A DNA stretch of 9,466 bases from Actinomycetes bacterium (GCA_021781315.1 JAJXXB010000270.1:1-9466), one strand, 5' to 3'. Counted from the stretch's first letter, positions 1 through 6,914 are shown. Translations and numbers: made by a program. The notes: generated by a model not told the origin, from the letters alone.

Positions 1-629
1 AGGTGGTGAACGGCGCCGTCGCGCCCGACGAGGACCTCGGTCAAGAATCGCGGGTCGACGAGCCCGTGCTCGACGACCCCGGGTGTCGACGACAGTCGCG
101 CGGCGAGTGCGGCCGGATCGTCGAACTCGCCTCGGTAGTCGACGAGCACGCCCCCGTCGGGACTCGCCGGCGCCACGCGTCGCGTCGCCGGGGCCAGGCG
201 GCGCAAGGTCGCCGACGCGCCGAAGGCGAGGATCTCCACGGGCACCGGCGGGCGCAGGGAGTCCACCAGCTTCGTGGAGTCCACGATCACCACGAAGCGC
301 TCGGCCGAGGCCGCGATCACCTTCTCACGCGTGTGCGCGCCGCCGCCGCCCTTGACCAGCCAGAGGTCGGGGGCCACCTGATCGGCCCCGTCGATCGCGA
401 GGTCGAGCGCGTCGAGATCGTCGAAGGCCGCAACGGCGAGGCCCACCGCACGCGCGGCCGACTCGGTCGCCGGCGAGGAGGCGACGTACGTCGCGCGCGG
501 GCGACGCCGGCCGAGGGCGGCCAGAAGATGCGCGACGGTCGTGCCGGTGCCAAGGCCCACGCGCATGCCGTCGCGCACCAGCGCGGCGGCCGCCTCGGCG
601 GCGAGGCGCTTTTCGGCGAGCGAATTCAC
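1..629 (-). CDS. rpiA: Ribose-5-phosphate isomerase A (3' end cut by window edge)
   Basis: Interconverts ribulose-5-phosphate and ribose-5-phosphate in the cytoplasmic pentose phosphate pathway. About 209 residues are visible, against roughly 220 for the Escherichia coli enzyme, so only the last few residues are likely missing. Visible motifs are the phosphate-binding GLGTGTT at residues 25-31, DGAD at 80-83, KGGGG at 93-97 and TREK at 100-103. Asp80, Asp83, Lys93 and Glu102 align with the known active-site residues Asp81, Asp84, Lys94 and Glu103 of the E. coli protein. The residue after DGAD is Gln, where many homologues have Glu. The start is a GTG at 629-627 that overlaps the TGA stop of pgl in the sequence GTGA, so translation is probably coupled. 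It is the last visible gene of the pgi-gnd-pgl-rpiA operon. Confidence 0.95.
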   Translation of the reverse strand, partial: MNSLAEKRLAAEAAAALVRDGMRVGLGTGTTVAHLLAALGRRRPRATYVASSPATESAARAVGLAVAAFDDLDALDLAIDGADQVAPDLWLVKGGGGAHTREKVIAASAERFVVIVDSTKLVDSLRPPVPVEILAFGASATLRRLAPATRRVAPASPDGGVLVDYRGEFDDPAALAARLSSTPGVVEHGLVDPRFLTEVLVGRDGAVHH

Positions 630-1291
630 AGTGCCGCCTCGTCGGCCATGATCAGCGCTCGCGGTGCCACGACCCGCCCGGCGGGGATCGTGGTGTCGGC
701 TCGGCGCAGGCGGGCGAGCGCGTCGCGCTTCTCGCGTCCCGTCACCAGCCAGAGGACCTCGTCGGCGCGTGCGAGGGCCGGGTAGGTCAGGGTCATGCGC
801 GCGTGCCCCTGGTACGGGCGGGTGATCGCGACCAGTTCGTCGTCGACCTCGAGCACGGGATCACCCGGCACGAGAGAGGCCGTGTGGCCGTCGGCCCCGA
901 GCCCCAGGTGGACGAGGTCGAAACGCGAGGGCAGCGCCTCGCCGTAGCGACGCGCGGCCTCGGAGAGGTCGGCGTCGGTCACGCCCATGGGAACGATCCG
1001 TGGCCCGCACGCGGCGAAGGCCGCGGTGAGCGATCGAAGGTTGCGCGCGGGGTCGTCGTCGGCGGCGATGCGCTCGTCGACCTGGTAGATGGTCATCGAC
1101 GCCCAGGGAAGGTCGCACTCGGCCAGTTCGGCGAACATGAGATCCGGCGTGCGACCGCCGCTAAGAGCGACGTGGAAGGAGCCCCGTTCCTCGACCGAGC
1201 GTCGGGCGATCTCCTCGATGTACTGCGCCGCCGCGACCGCGAGCTCGCCGGGTACGGCGAACGAACGAAGCGGGAGGGCCGTCTCAGCCAC
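626..1291 (-). CDS. pgl: 6-phosphogluconolactonase
   Basis: Hydrolyses 6-phosphoglucono-1,5-lactone to 6-phosphogluconate, the second step of the oxidative pentose phosphate pathway, in the cytoplasm. It belongs to the DevB/SOL branch of the glucosamine-6-phosphate isomerase fold, and its 221 residues are normal for that family. Motifs are ALSGGRTP at residues 42-49, VDER at 71-74, and LGLGADGHTASL at 129-140, in which His136 matches the catalytic base known from trypanosomal 6PGL. VTGREK lies at 183-188. I chose GTG 1291 because GGAG sits four bases upstream. It gives an 8-bp overlap with the end of gnd. An in-frame GTG at 1309 would add six residues but has no visible ribosome binding site. 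The stop overlaps the rpiA start by four bases. Confidence 0.93.
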   Translation of the reverse strand: MAETALPLRSFAVPGELAVAAAQYIEEIARRSVEERGSFHVALSGGRTPDLMFAELAECDLPWASMTIYQVDERIAADDDPARNLRSLTAAFAACGPRIVPMGVTDADLSEAARRYGEALPSRFDLVHLGLGADGHTASLVPGDPVLEVDDELVAITRPYQGHARMTLTYPALARADEVLWLVTGREKRDALARLRRADTTIPAGRVVAPRALIMADEAAL

Positions 1292-2315
1292 GCTTCTCCG
1301 CGTGACCACCGAAACCGGCGCGCATCGCCGAGAGGACCTTGCCCGCGAAGTCGGCGTGTCCGCGCGACGCGAAGCGCTGGAAGAGGGCGGCGCTGATGAC
1401 CGGAGCGGGCACCGACTCGTCGATCGCGGCCCCGACCGTCCAGCGACCCTCGCCCGAGTCCGAGACCCGCCCGTCGAACTCGTCGAGCTCGGGCGAGCGC
1501 GACAGCGCGTCGGCGGTCAAGTCCATCAGCCACGAGGAGATGACCGAGCCGTGTCGCCAGACCTCGGCCACGTCGGCGAGGTCGATCTCGTAGGAGTAGT
1601 ACTCGGGGTGGGCGAGCGGCGTCGTCTCGGCGTCGACGGTCGACTCGCGCAGTCCGGCGTTGGCGTTCTTGATGATGTTGAGGCCCTCGGCGATCGCGGC
1701 CATCATCCCGTACTCGACGCCGTTGTGGACCATCTTGACGAAGTGCCCGGCGCCGTGGGGGCCGCAGTGCAGGTACCCCCGGTCGGCGGTGCCGCGCGAG
1801 TTCTCTCGCCCCGGGGTCGGGCTGACGCCGTCAGCCCCGGGCGCGATGGAGCGAAAGATCGGATCGAGTCGCGCGACCACGTCGTCCTCGCCGCCGATCA
1901 TCAGGCTGAAGCCGCGCTCGAGGCCCCAGACGCCGCCACTCGTGCCGCAGTCGACGTAGTGGATCCCCTGGGGCGCGAGCTCTCCCGCGCGCTCGATGTC
2001 GTCGTGGTAGTGGGAGTTGCCCCCGTCGATCACGACGTCGCCGGGCGCGAGGTGCGCGACCAACTCCTCGATCGCCCCCTGGGTCAGGGCCGCGGGCAGC
2101 ATCAACCAGATCGCGCGCGGCGCCACCAACTTCGCGGCGAGGTCCGCGAGCGACGTCGCTCCTTCGACGCGCTCGCCGAGCAGAGAGTTCACCGCCTCGG
2201 CGTTCACGTCGTAGACCACGCAGGAGTGCCCGTCGCGGGTCACGCGACGCACGAGGTTCGCGCCCATGCGCCCGAGTCCCACCATCCCCAACTGCATCGG
2301 CGTGCTGGTCGTCAT
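1284..2315 (-). CDS. gnd: 6-phosphogluconate dehydrogenase (decarboxylating), short NAD-type
   Basis: Oxidatively decarboxylates 6-phosphogluconate to ribulose-5-phosphate. At 343 residues it is the short form of the family (GntZ/YqeC-like), not the classic form of about 470 residues. The N-terminal Rossmann domain has GLGRMG at residues 13-18. The second strand ends in Asp36 (VVYDVN), a residue that usually indicates NAD over NADP. IDGGNS is at 96-101, and the substrate motif [12 protein letters not shown] is at 124-135. [15 protein letters not shown] at 191-205 carries Lys194, Asn198 and Glu201, matching the catalytic residues Lys183, Asn187 and Glu190 of the sheep enzyme. The ATG at 2315 overlaps the pgi stop (ATGA), with AGGAG a few bases upstream. 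An extension of the open frame to 2447 would run inside pgi and is not needed. Cofactor choice is an inference from Asp36. Confidence 0.94.
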   Translation of the reverse strand: MTTSTPMQLGMVGLGRMGANLVRRVTRDGHSCVVYDVNAEAVNSLLGERVEGATSLADLAAKLVAPRAIWLMLPAALTQGAIEELVAHLAPGDVVIDGGNSHYHDDIERAGELAPQGIHYVDCGTSGGVWGLERGFSLMIGGEDDVVARLDPIFRSIAPGADGVSPTPGRENSRGTADRGYLHCGPHGAGHFVKMVHNGVEYGMMAAIAEGLNIIKNANAGLRESTVDAETTPLAHPEYYSYEIDLADVAEVWRHGSVISSWLMDLTADALSRSPELDEFDGRVSDSGEGRWTVGAAIDESVPAPVISAALFQRFASRGHADFAGKVLSAMRAGFGGHAEKRG

Positions 2316-3943
2316 GATTCTCCTCGCGTGAGACGGCGGTAGCGCTCGATCAGCGCGTTGGTCGATGAGTCGTGGGCGGGCTCGGCGTCGGCAGCGAGCT
2401 CGGGGATGATGCGCGTCGCCAGTGCCTTGCCCAGCTCCACGCCCCACTGGTCGAAGGAGTCGATGTCCCAGATCACGCCCTGGGTGAAGACCGAGTGCTC
2501 GTAGAGCGCGATCAGGCTGCCCAGGCGCCGCGGGGTGAGGACGTCGGAGAGGATCACGGTGCTCGGCCGGTTGCCCTCCATGACCCGGTGGGCGACCTCG
2601 TGCTCGGCGACGCCCTCGGCGCGCAGCTCAGCGGCCGTCGTGCCGAAGGCCAGGGCCTCGGCCTGGGCGAAGACGTTGGCGGTGAGGATCGCGTGATGAT
2701 CGCCGAGGGGATTCAGGCTGCGCGCGAAGGCGATCAGGTCGACGGGCACGATCGTCGTGCCCTGGTGCAGGAGTTGGTAGAAGCTGTGCTGGCCGTTGGT
2801 GCCCGGCTCGCCCCAATAGATCGGGCCCGTCGGATGCGCAACCGACGCGCCGGCGAGCGTCACGTGCTTGCCGTTGGACTCCATGGTCAACTGCTGGAGG
2901 TACGCGGGGAGGCGCTTGAGGTACTGGTCGTAGGGCATCACCCCCACCGTGGGGAATTCGAGGAAGTCGCGGTTCCACACGGCGAGAAGTCCCATCACGA
3001 CCGGCAGGTTCTGCGCAAAGGGCGCCGTGCGAAAGTGCTCGTCCATCTCGTGAAAGCCCGCGAGCAGGTCGGTGAAGGACTCGGGGCCGATCGCGATCAT
3101 CGTGGAGAGGCCGATCGCCGAGGTCATCGAGTAGCGCCCGCCGACCCAGTCCCAGAAACCGAACATGTTCGACGGGTCGATGCCGAACTCGCTGACGCGC
3201 TCGGCGTTGGTCGACACCGCCACGAAGTGGCGGGCGACGGCCTCGTCCGCGCCGAGTTGCTCGACGAGCCAGGCGCGCGCCGAGCGGGCGTTGGTGAGAG
3301 TCTCCAGGGTGCCGAAGGTCTTGGACGAGACGATAAAGAGGGTCTCGGCCGCGTCGAGGTCGCGCACCGCTTCGACGAAGTCGGTGCTGTCGACGTTGGA
3401 GACGAATCGGAACGTGAGATCGCGCCGGCTGTAGAAGCGCAGGGCCTCGTAGGCCATCACCGGCCCGAGGTCCGAACCGCCGATGCCGATGTTGACGACG
3501 TTCACGATGGGCTTGCCCGTGAATCCCGTCCACTCGCCCGAGCGCACTCGGGTCGCGAAGCGCGCCATGCGATCGAGAACCGTGTGCACGTCGGCGACGA
3601 CGTCGACGCCGTCGACCACCAGGGACTCACCACGCGGCATGCGCAGGGCCACGTGCAACGCCGCGCGATCCTCGGAGACGTTCACGTGCTCCCCGCGAAA
3701 CATCTGGTCGCGCCGCTCGGCAAGGTGCGACTCGTTCGCGAGTTCGAAGAGTAGGTGCAGCGTCGTCGCGGTCACCCGGTTCTTCGAGTAGTCGAGATAG
3801 AGGCCGGCCGCCTCGGCGGCCATGCGCTGTCCACGAGTGGGGTCAGCCGCGAAGAGTTCGCGCAGGTGCAGGGGGGCGACCTCGTCACGATGCTTCTTGA
3901 GGGCCCGCCACGTGGCACTTTCTCGCGGTAACGCTTCCGTCAT
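2312..3943 (-). CDS. pgi: Glucose-6-phosphate isomerase
   Basis: Interconverts glucose-6-phosphate and fructose-6-phosphate in glycolysis and gluconeogenesis and feeds carbon to the pentose phosphate genes behind it. At 543 residues it is close to the E. coli enzyme (549). Motifs in order are GIGGSDLGP at 153-161, SKTFGTLET at 207-215, the first family signature [14 protein letters not shown] at 265-278, ESNGK at 355-359, [15 protein letters not shown] at 381-395, and the second signature around DQWGVELGK at 498-506. Expected catalytic residues Arg270, Glu355, His386 and Lys506 are all present. The start at ATG 3943 is chosen because AAGGGG lies about five bases upstream and the protein begins just before the conserved region. 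A longer frame to 4006 adds 21 residues without family support. It is the first gene of the operon. Confidence 0.97.
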   Translation of the reverse strand: MTEALPRESATWRALKKHRDEVAPLHLRELFAADPTRGQRMAAEAAGLYLDYSKNRVTATTLHLLFELANESHLAERRDQMFRGEHVNVSEDRAALHVALRMPRGESLVVDGVDVVADVHTVLDRMARFATRVRSGEWTGFTGKPIVNVVNIGIGGSDLGPVMAYEALRFYSRRDLTFRFVSNVDSTDFVEAVRDLDAAETLFIVSSKTFGTLETLTNARSARAWLVEQLGADEAVARHFVAVSTNAERVSEFGIDPSNMFGFWDWVGGRYSMTSAIGLSTMIAIGPESFTDLLAGFHEMDEHFRTAPFAQNLPVVMGLLAVWNRDFLEFPTVGVMPYDQYLKRLPAYLQQLTMESNGKHVTLAGASVAHPTGPIYWGEPGTNGQHSFYQLLHQGTTIVPVDLIAFARSLNPLGDHHAILTANVFAQAEALAFGTTAAELRAEGVAEHEVAHRVMEGNRPSTVILSDVLTPRRLGSLIALYEHSVFTQGVIWDIDSFDQWGVELGKALATRIIPELAADAEPAHDSSTNALIERYRRLTRGES

Positions 3944-4103
3944 CGAGACCCCTTCGTCCGCCCACCCTTCGCAGCCAACCAGCGAGACCGCACCGAGCAC
4001 GATCACCTACGCGCCGACGGCGCACCATCTCTCGCGTCGTCGCCCCGCCGTCCGTCGCCCGCGTGGCCAACGCGATCGACGCGTCGCCATCCGCGTACGA
4101 GTC

Positions 4104-4132
4104 AGATTACGCAATCACGTGGTGGGCGATCA
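4104..4132 (-). promoter_or_regulatory. Weak candidate promoter for the pgi operon
   Basis: On the minus strand, TAATCT (4109-4104) lies 17 bases after TGATCG (4132-4127). It has the key A and T positions of a -10 box, but the -35 is poor. It would give a leader of roughly 155 bases before the pgi ATG. This is offered only as the more AT-rich spot at a plausible distance. Confidence 0.2.
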
Positions 4133-4268
4133 TCGTTACCCTCGTCAGCATACGGGCGACGCGAGACGCGAAGGCAGGCACCGAATTATCAGGTTTGTCA
4201 GGGCGGACACCAGGCTGCCGTCAACGCGCACTCGGCGCTGCGCCCGGTTCCACGCGCACGTGGCGCTT

Positions 4269-4311
4269 CGTCGGGGCTCTCGCCGGCGAATCATGCGCGA
4301 GAGCCCCGACG
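4269..4311 (-). terminator. Perfect 15-bp inverted repeat, probable transcription terminator
   Basis: The arms at 4269-4283 and 4297-4311 are perfect reverse complements (CGTCGGGGCTCTCGC and its partner) around a 13-base loop. The hairpin begins 22 bases beyond the stop of the secreted-protein gene, the place expected for its terminator, and separates it from the pgi operon. No U-tract follows on either strand, which is common for stable hairpins in high-GC actinobacteria. It could act in both directions. Confidence 0.6.
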
Positions 4312-4333
4312 GCCCCTCACGTCGTTCGCGCGA

Positions 4334-4876
4334 CTACGACGTGTGCAGTCTGATGATCGGACAGATCAGGACACTGTTCGTCCATATCTGGTACCGATCG
4401 GAACCCGTCGGGTTGATGACGGCGAAGTCGCCCGCGGCCTCCGCTGCGGCGAGCTGGTCGTCATTGGTCACCGGCGTGAAACTCGGACTCATCACGTAAG
4501 CACGCGTGTAGGACATGATCACGATGCGCCACGGCGCGGCGTAGTTCCCAAAGGCGGTACCTGCCGTTCCCAGGCCCGGCGCGCCGGTCAACAGGTGGTC
4601 GTGGTAGGCGACCGGCTCTTCGAGGCACGGGTTGCACTGCGGCTGATACCCCGAGGGCAGGGTGACGGGGCCGGGGCCCGCGACCGGATAACCCAGGATG
4701 TACATCGGCGGCGCATCGAGGACGCCGGGACTCGCGTTGGTCACGAGCGTGGCCCCCACCATTACGTACGTCTGGCCGTCGGCGTACGCCTGTTCGCTGC
4801 CGGTCGCCGCCTGCGCGCTGAGCGGAGCGAGCGCCATCGCCCCCACCACCGCCGCCGCCACGAGTACTCGTTTCAT
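4334..4876 (-). CDS. Secreted protein of unknown function with CxxC and HxH motifs
   Basis: This 180-residue protein is not assigned to a named family. Residues 1-23 are a clear Sec signal peptide: Lys and Arg at 2-3, a hydrophobic core, and a likely AQA cleavage site before Ala24. The mature part is polar and Pro/Gly-rich. It has CNPC at 81-84, YHDHLLTG at 91-98, an aromatic stretch around APWRIVIMSY at 114-123, and IWTNSVLICPII near the C-terminus with a third Cys at 172. The CxxC and HxH spacing could bind metal or form a disulfide, but that is inference. The ATG at 4876 is preceded by a G-run four bases away. It has its own promoter at 4945-4973 beneath a palindromic operator, and is divergent from a TetR regulator that is its likely repressor. 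Confidence 0.82.
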   Translation of the reverse strand: MKRVLVAAAVVGAMALAPLSAQAATGSEQAYADGQTYVMVGATLVTNASPGVLDAPPMYILGYPVAGPGPVTLPSGYQPQCNPCLEEPVAYHDHLLTGAPGLGTAGTAFGNYAAPWRIVIMSYTRAYVMSPSFTPVTNDDQLAAAEAAGDFAVINPTGSDRYQIWTNSVLICPIIRLHTS

Positions 4877-5652
4877 TGCGCCCCCCGTTCCGGGGTGATC
4901 GGTCGGGCATCGCCCACTTCCACCCCTATTTTGAATATGGTGGCACCATAGCCAAAACGACCACCCCCGTCAAGCCCGAGAAGCGGGTCTATCGCTCACT
5001 TCGTCGTCGCGAGAGCGCCGAACACACTCGCGCGTCGATCCTGCGCGCGGCGCAGGCCATCTTCGAATCGCGCGGCTGGGCGGGAACGACGATGCGACTG
5101 GTGAGCGACGCGGCCGGCGTCTCGTTGCAGAGCGTGGAGGCGATCTTCGGCACGAAGTCCGCGTTGCTGCAAGCGACCGTCGACTTCGCGATCCGAGGCG
5201 ACGCCGGAGCGACCCCGGTCGTCCAACGCGAGGCCGTCGCCCGCATGGAGGCCGCGGCAACGGCGGTCGAGATGCTCGACCTGCACGCGGCGCACTTGCG
5301 CGCCGTCAACTCCCGCTCGGCCCGAGTGGCGTGGGCCGTCGAACAGGCGGCGAGCCACGACGCGAGCGTTGGAGAGCTCTGGCGACAGATGAACGACAAC
5401 CGCGCCTTCGGGGTGCGCTGGGCTGCCACCACCCTCCTGGCCAAGCCTGACCATCGCCGAAGACTCGCGCGTGGCGACGTCGAGTCCGCTTTCTGGGTGG
5501 CGCTCGATTGGGGCACGTATCGCACCCTCACGGGACCGGCGCGTCTCTCCGACGATCAGTACGAGGCGTGGCTGCGCTGGTACTACCGTTCGACGCTCGC
5601 AGAAGACGGCCCATCAGCGCCGCGCACTCGCGGCGCCGCGACAGGTCGATAG
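4876..5652 (+). CDS. TetR-family transcriptional regulator
   Basis: A DNA-binding repressor-type protein. The N-terminal TetR helix-turn-helix spans about residues 50-100 counted from the TTG at 4876: HTRASILRAAQAIFESRGW, then the turn and recognition helix within TMRLVSDAAGVSLQSVEAIF, then GTKSALLQATVDF, the usual family ending. The C-terminal ligand-binding half includes Trp-rich DALDWGTYRTL-like and YEAWLRWYYR segments common in actinobacterial members; its ligand is unknown. The only standard in-frame start is TTG at 4876, which gives 258 residues, shares its first base with the divergent gene's ATG and lacks a ribosome binding site. The first 30 or so residues would run through the operator and look non-native. 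No ATG, GTG or TTG occurs in frame between the operator and the helix-turn-helix, so the true start is unresolved. Confidence 0.85.
   Translation: MRPPFRGDRSGIAHFHPYFEYGGTIAKTTTPVKPEKRVYRSLRRRESAEHTRASILRAAQAIFESRGWAGTTMRLVSDAAGVSLQSVEAIFGTKSALLQATVDFAIRGDAGATPVVQREAVARMEAAATAVEMLDLHAAHLRAVNSRSARVAWAVEQAASHDASVGELWRQMNDNRAFGVRWAATTLLAKPDHRRRLARGDVESAFWVALDWGTYRTLTGPARLSDDQYEAWLRWYYRSTLAEDGPSAPRTRGAATGR
4929..4957. promoter_or_regulatory. Palindromic operator-like site, probable TetR target
   Basis: The core is a perfect dyad, TATGGTG at 4936-4942 and CACCATA at 4944-4950 around the single base 4943. Outside it, TTTTG at 4929-4933 mirrors CAAAA at 4953-4957, leaving only the two positions between core and flank unpaired on each side. 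That makes 12 of 14 half-site positions symmetrical, a size and shape typical of TetR-family operators. It sits in an AT-rich island between the secreted-protein gene and the TetR gene and covers the -10 box and probable transcription start of the former. Confidence 0.65.
4945..4973 (-). promoter_or_regulatory. Sigma70-type promoter for the secreted-protein gene
   Basis: On the minus strand, TTGACG (4973-4968) is followed after exactly 17 bases by TATGGT (4950-4945). These match the -35 consensus at five of six positions and the -10 at four of six. Transcription would start near 4938, giving a leader of about 62 bases before the ATG at 4876. The -10 hexamer is one arm of the palindrome at 4929-4957, so a bound regulator would block polymerase. 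Confidence 0.6.
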
Positions 5653-5698
5653 CCACCGGACGAAAGCGTCCGGGGGACATTGGACCGCATCGACCTGT
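5641..5698 (+). terminator. Nested inverted repeats at the 3' end of the TetR gene
   Basis: ACAGGTCGAT at 5641-5650 pairs perfectly with ATCGACCTGT at 5689-5698. Inside it, CCGGACG at 5656-5662 pairs with CGTCCGG at 5667-5673 around the loop AAAG. The outer arm overlaps the TetR stop codon. The small hairpin right after the stop is the likely terminator; no U-tract follows. Confidence 0.5.
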
Positions 5699-5789
5699 GC
5701 GCATCGCCGGGCGATATGCCACAGCCTGGGTTGTGGTCGAACGCGGGATCAGAGCTGCCGTGCGCGCACGGACGGGCTATTGGACTGCG

Positions 5790-6159
5790 ATGAGCGACGC
5801 CGCGAGTCCAGACGAGAACGTCGTCGTCGTCGACACGCGGGACTCGACGCTGGACCATGCGCTCGAGTTCATCGGTGGGTTCGTCTAACCCGCCACGGTG
5901 GGCCTCGCGGCGCACGCTCGCGATGGACCTAGGTGTCGTGCCGCGACACCAGGGCGACGTGCCCCGGCGGGAGGTCTCTCTTCGCCACCGAGACGCCCGA
6001 CGCGATTCGCGCGTTCGCCACCCAAGCGTGGCGACGGGCGATCTGGCTGCTCGTTGACGAGGCGTGACCCTCGCGACGCTCCATCGATACTGGCGACTCG
6101 GCTACGCCGGCGCCATTCTCGATGACGCATGGCCCGCGCGTGACGCCCGCCAGACATAG
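5790..6159 (+). pseudogene. Possible gene debris: three short protein-like frames
   Basis: Three plus-strand frames look more protein-like than random. The first is 5790-5888 (32 residues, ATG start, contains VVVVDTRDSTLDHALEFIGG). The second is 5933-6067 (44 residues, GTG start directly after an in-frame stop, contains FATETPDAIRAFATQAWRRA). The third is 6064-6159 (31 residues, GTG start overlapping the previous stop as GTGA, contains LHRYWRLGYAGAILDDAW). They could be pieces of one frameshifted gene, coupled small proteins, or chance. None has a ribosome binding site. A minus-strand frame over part of the same bases is also open, so the coding strand is uncertain. Confidence 0.2.
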
Positions 6160-6161
6160 CG

Positions 6162-6184
6162 CCACGCGCGAGGGCGCGCGGTGG
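6162..6184 (-). terminator. GC-rich hairpin downstream of the L,D-transpeptidase
   Basis: CCACGCGCG at 6162-6170 pairs with CGCGCG(G)TGG at 6175-6184 with one bulged base and a four-base loop. It starts 10 bases past the stop of the minus-strand gene at 6195, where a terminator is expected. No U-tract follows. Confidence 0.4.
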
Positions 6185-6194
6185 TCGAGAACGC

Positions 6195-6914
6195 TCAGTA
6201 GACCCAGACCGCGGTCCCCAGGGGCAGGCGGTTCGACGCCCACAGCCAGTCCATCGCCTCGACGCTGACGCGCACGCAGCCGTGCGAGACGGGATAGGGC
6301 GGCACCGAGGCCGCGCCGTGAATCGCGTAACCGCTGGTGAAGTACTTCGGACGCCACAGCTCGCCGAGCGGGCTCACGTCCAGACCGTTCACCTGACGAA
6401 AGAGGCGGAACTTGCCCGTCGGCGTGACGGCGACACTCACGGTGCCGCCGCTCTCGTAGCGGTACCCGCCGCCGCTCGAGGCGTTCAACGTGATCGACAC
6501 GCGACCATCGCGCACGAGCAGCACCAGGTTCGTGCGCACGTTGATCTCGACCACGTAACCCGCGTGACTGCGCGCGCTCGGTCGCACGCCACGCGCCAGC
6601 GCGGCCGACGTGATCGGACCCACGACGCCGTCGCGCGAAATACCGGCGGCCTTTTGCACCGCGAAGACGGCCTGCTGGGTCGCGTCGTTGAACACGCCGG
6701 TCACGGGACCCACCCAGTAGCCCAGCGCCGCGAGACGCCGTTGGAGGGCGGTCACCGCCGAACCGTGGCTGCCGCGAAAGAGGAGCGCGGGAGCGCGGGT
6801 CGTGGTCGTGGTCGGCGTCGAGGTGGTCGTCGCCGCATCCGACGCCAGGGCCGGGCCCACCAGAGTGAGCGCCACGATCGCCGCCAGGGCCGTCACGCCG
6901 ACTCGTCTACCCAC
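6195..6914 (-). CDS. Secreted L,D-transpeptidase (YkuD family) with peptidoglycan-binding domain
   Basis: Enzymes of this family form 3-3 cross-links in peptidoglycan, or attach proteins to it, outside the membrane. The 239-residue product has a signal peptide at about 1-27, a Thr-rich linker (residues 29-39), and a PG_binding_1 domain at about 47-110 (GSAVTALQRRLAALGY, then the VTGVFNDATQQAVFAVQ repeat). A YkuD catalytic domain runs from about 118 to the end. The signature is complete: IHG at 198-200, then SHGCVRVS at 210-217 with nucleophile Cys213, His211 and Arg215. The start is GTG 6914; a -10-like GATGCT at 6926-6921 lies seven bases before it, so it may be leaderless. No ribosome binding site with normal spacing is seen. 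The gene for a small membrane protein ends 64 bases upstream on the same strand. Confidence 0.93.
   Translation of the reverse strand: MGRRVGVTALAAIVALTLVGPALASDAATTTSTPTTTTTRAPALLFRGSHGSAVTALQRRLAALGYWVGPVTGVFNDATQQAVFAVQKAAGISRDGVVGPITSAALARGVRPSARSHAGYVVEINVRTNLVLLVRDGRVSITLNASSGGGYRYESGGTVSVAVTPTGKFRLFRQVNGLDVSPLGELWRPKYFTSGYAIHGAASVPPYPVSHGCVRVSVEAMDWLWASNRLPLGTAVWVY

Larger units (their letters stand above)
3944..4333. other. 390-bp non-coding spacer upstream of pgi
   Basis: I see no convincing gene here. It lies between the pgi start and the stop of the secreted-protein gene, so it should hold the pgi operon promoter. On the minus strand, TAATCT at 4109-4104 and the AT-rich TGATAAT near 4194-4188 are possible -10 boxes, but neither has a good -35 at the right distance. 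A perfect inverted repeat at 4269-4311 is listed separately. Plus-strand open frames across this stretch show no recognisable protein pattern. Confidence 0.6.
5653..6194. other. 542-bp stretch without a convincing gene
   Basis: Between the TetR stop and the L,D-transpeptidase stop I find no complete gene of a known family. The left end is rich in hairpins: 5641-5698, ATCGC/GCGAT at 5703-5715, and CCACA/TGTGG around 5719-5736. From 5790 to 6159 there are short protein-like plus-strand frames, listed as possible debris. A GC-rich hairpin at 6162-6184 closes the region. No transposase motif, terminal repeat or tRNA was seen. Confidence 0.5.

Noticed and set aside
1089..2342. Plus-strand open frame of 417 codons antisense to gnd and pgl
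   Set aside because: It is a shadow of two well-supported genes with all catalytic motifs on the other strand.
2372..3754. Long plus-strand open frame of 460 codons antisense to pgi
   Set aside because: It mirrors a certain pgi gene, is full of Arg, Gly, Val and His, has no domain pattern, and arises from high GC content.
4063..4353. Plus-strand frame of 96 codons in the spacer before pgi, with a short hydrophobic patch
   Set aside because: It runs through the terminator-like hairpin into the secreted-protein gene, has no ribosome binding site, and has random-looking composition.
5700..5770. Possible tRNA-like segment in the hairpin-rich region
   Set aside because: A GTCGAAC sequence recalls a T-loop, but no acceptor stem, anticodon arm or 3' CCA can be folded around it.
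5817..5834. GTC triplet run that could be a simple repeat
   Set aside because: Only four copies, encoding consecutive Val in one frame; too short to call a repeat.
5929..6357. Minus-strand open frame of 142 codons overlapping the end of the L,D-transpeptidase
   Set aside because: The upstream half is a shadow of the transpeptidase in another frame. Only its last 50 or so codons look protein-like, with no start signal and no known family.
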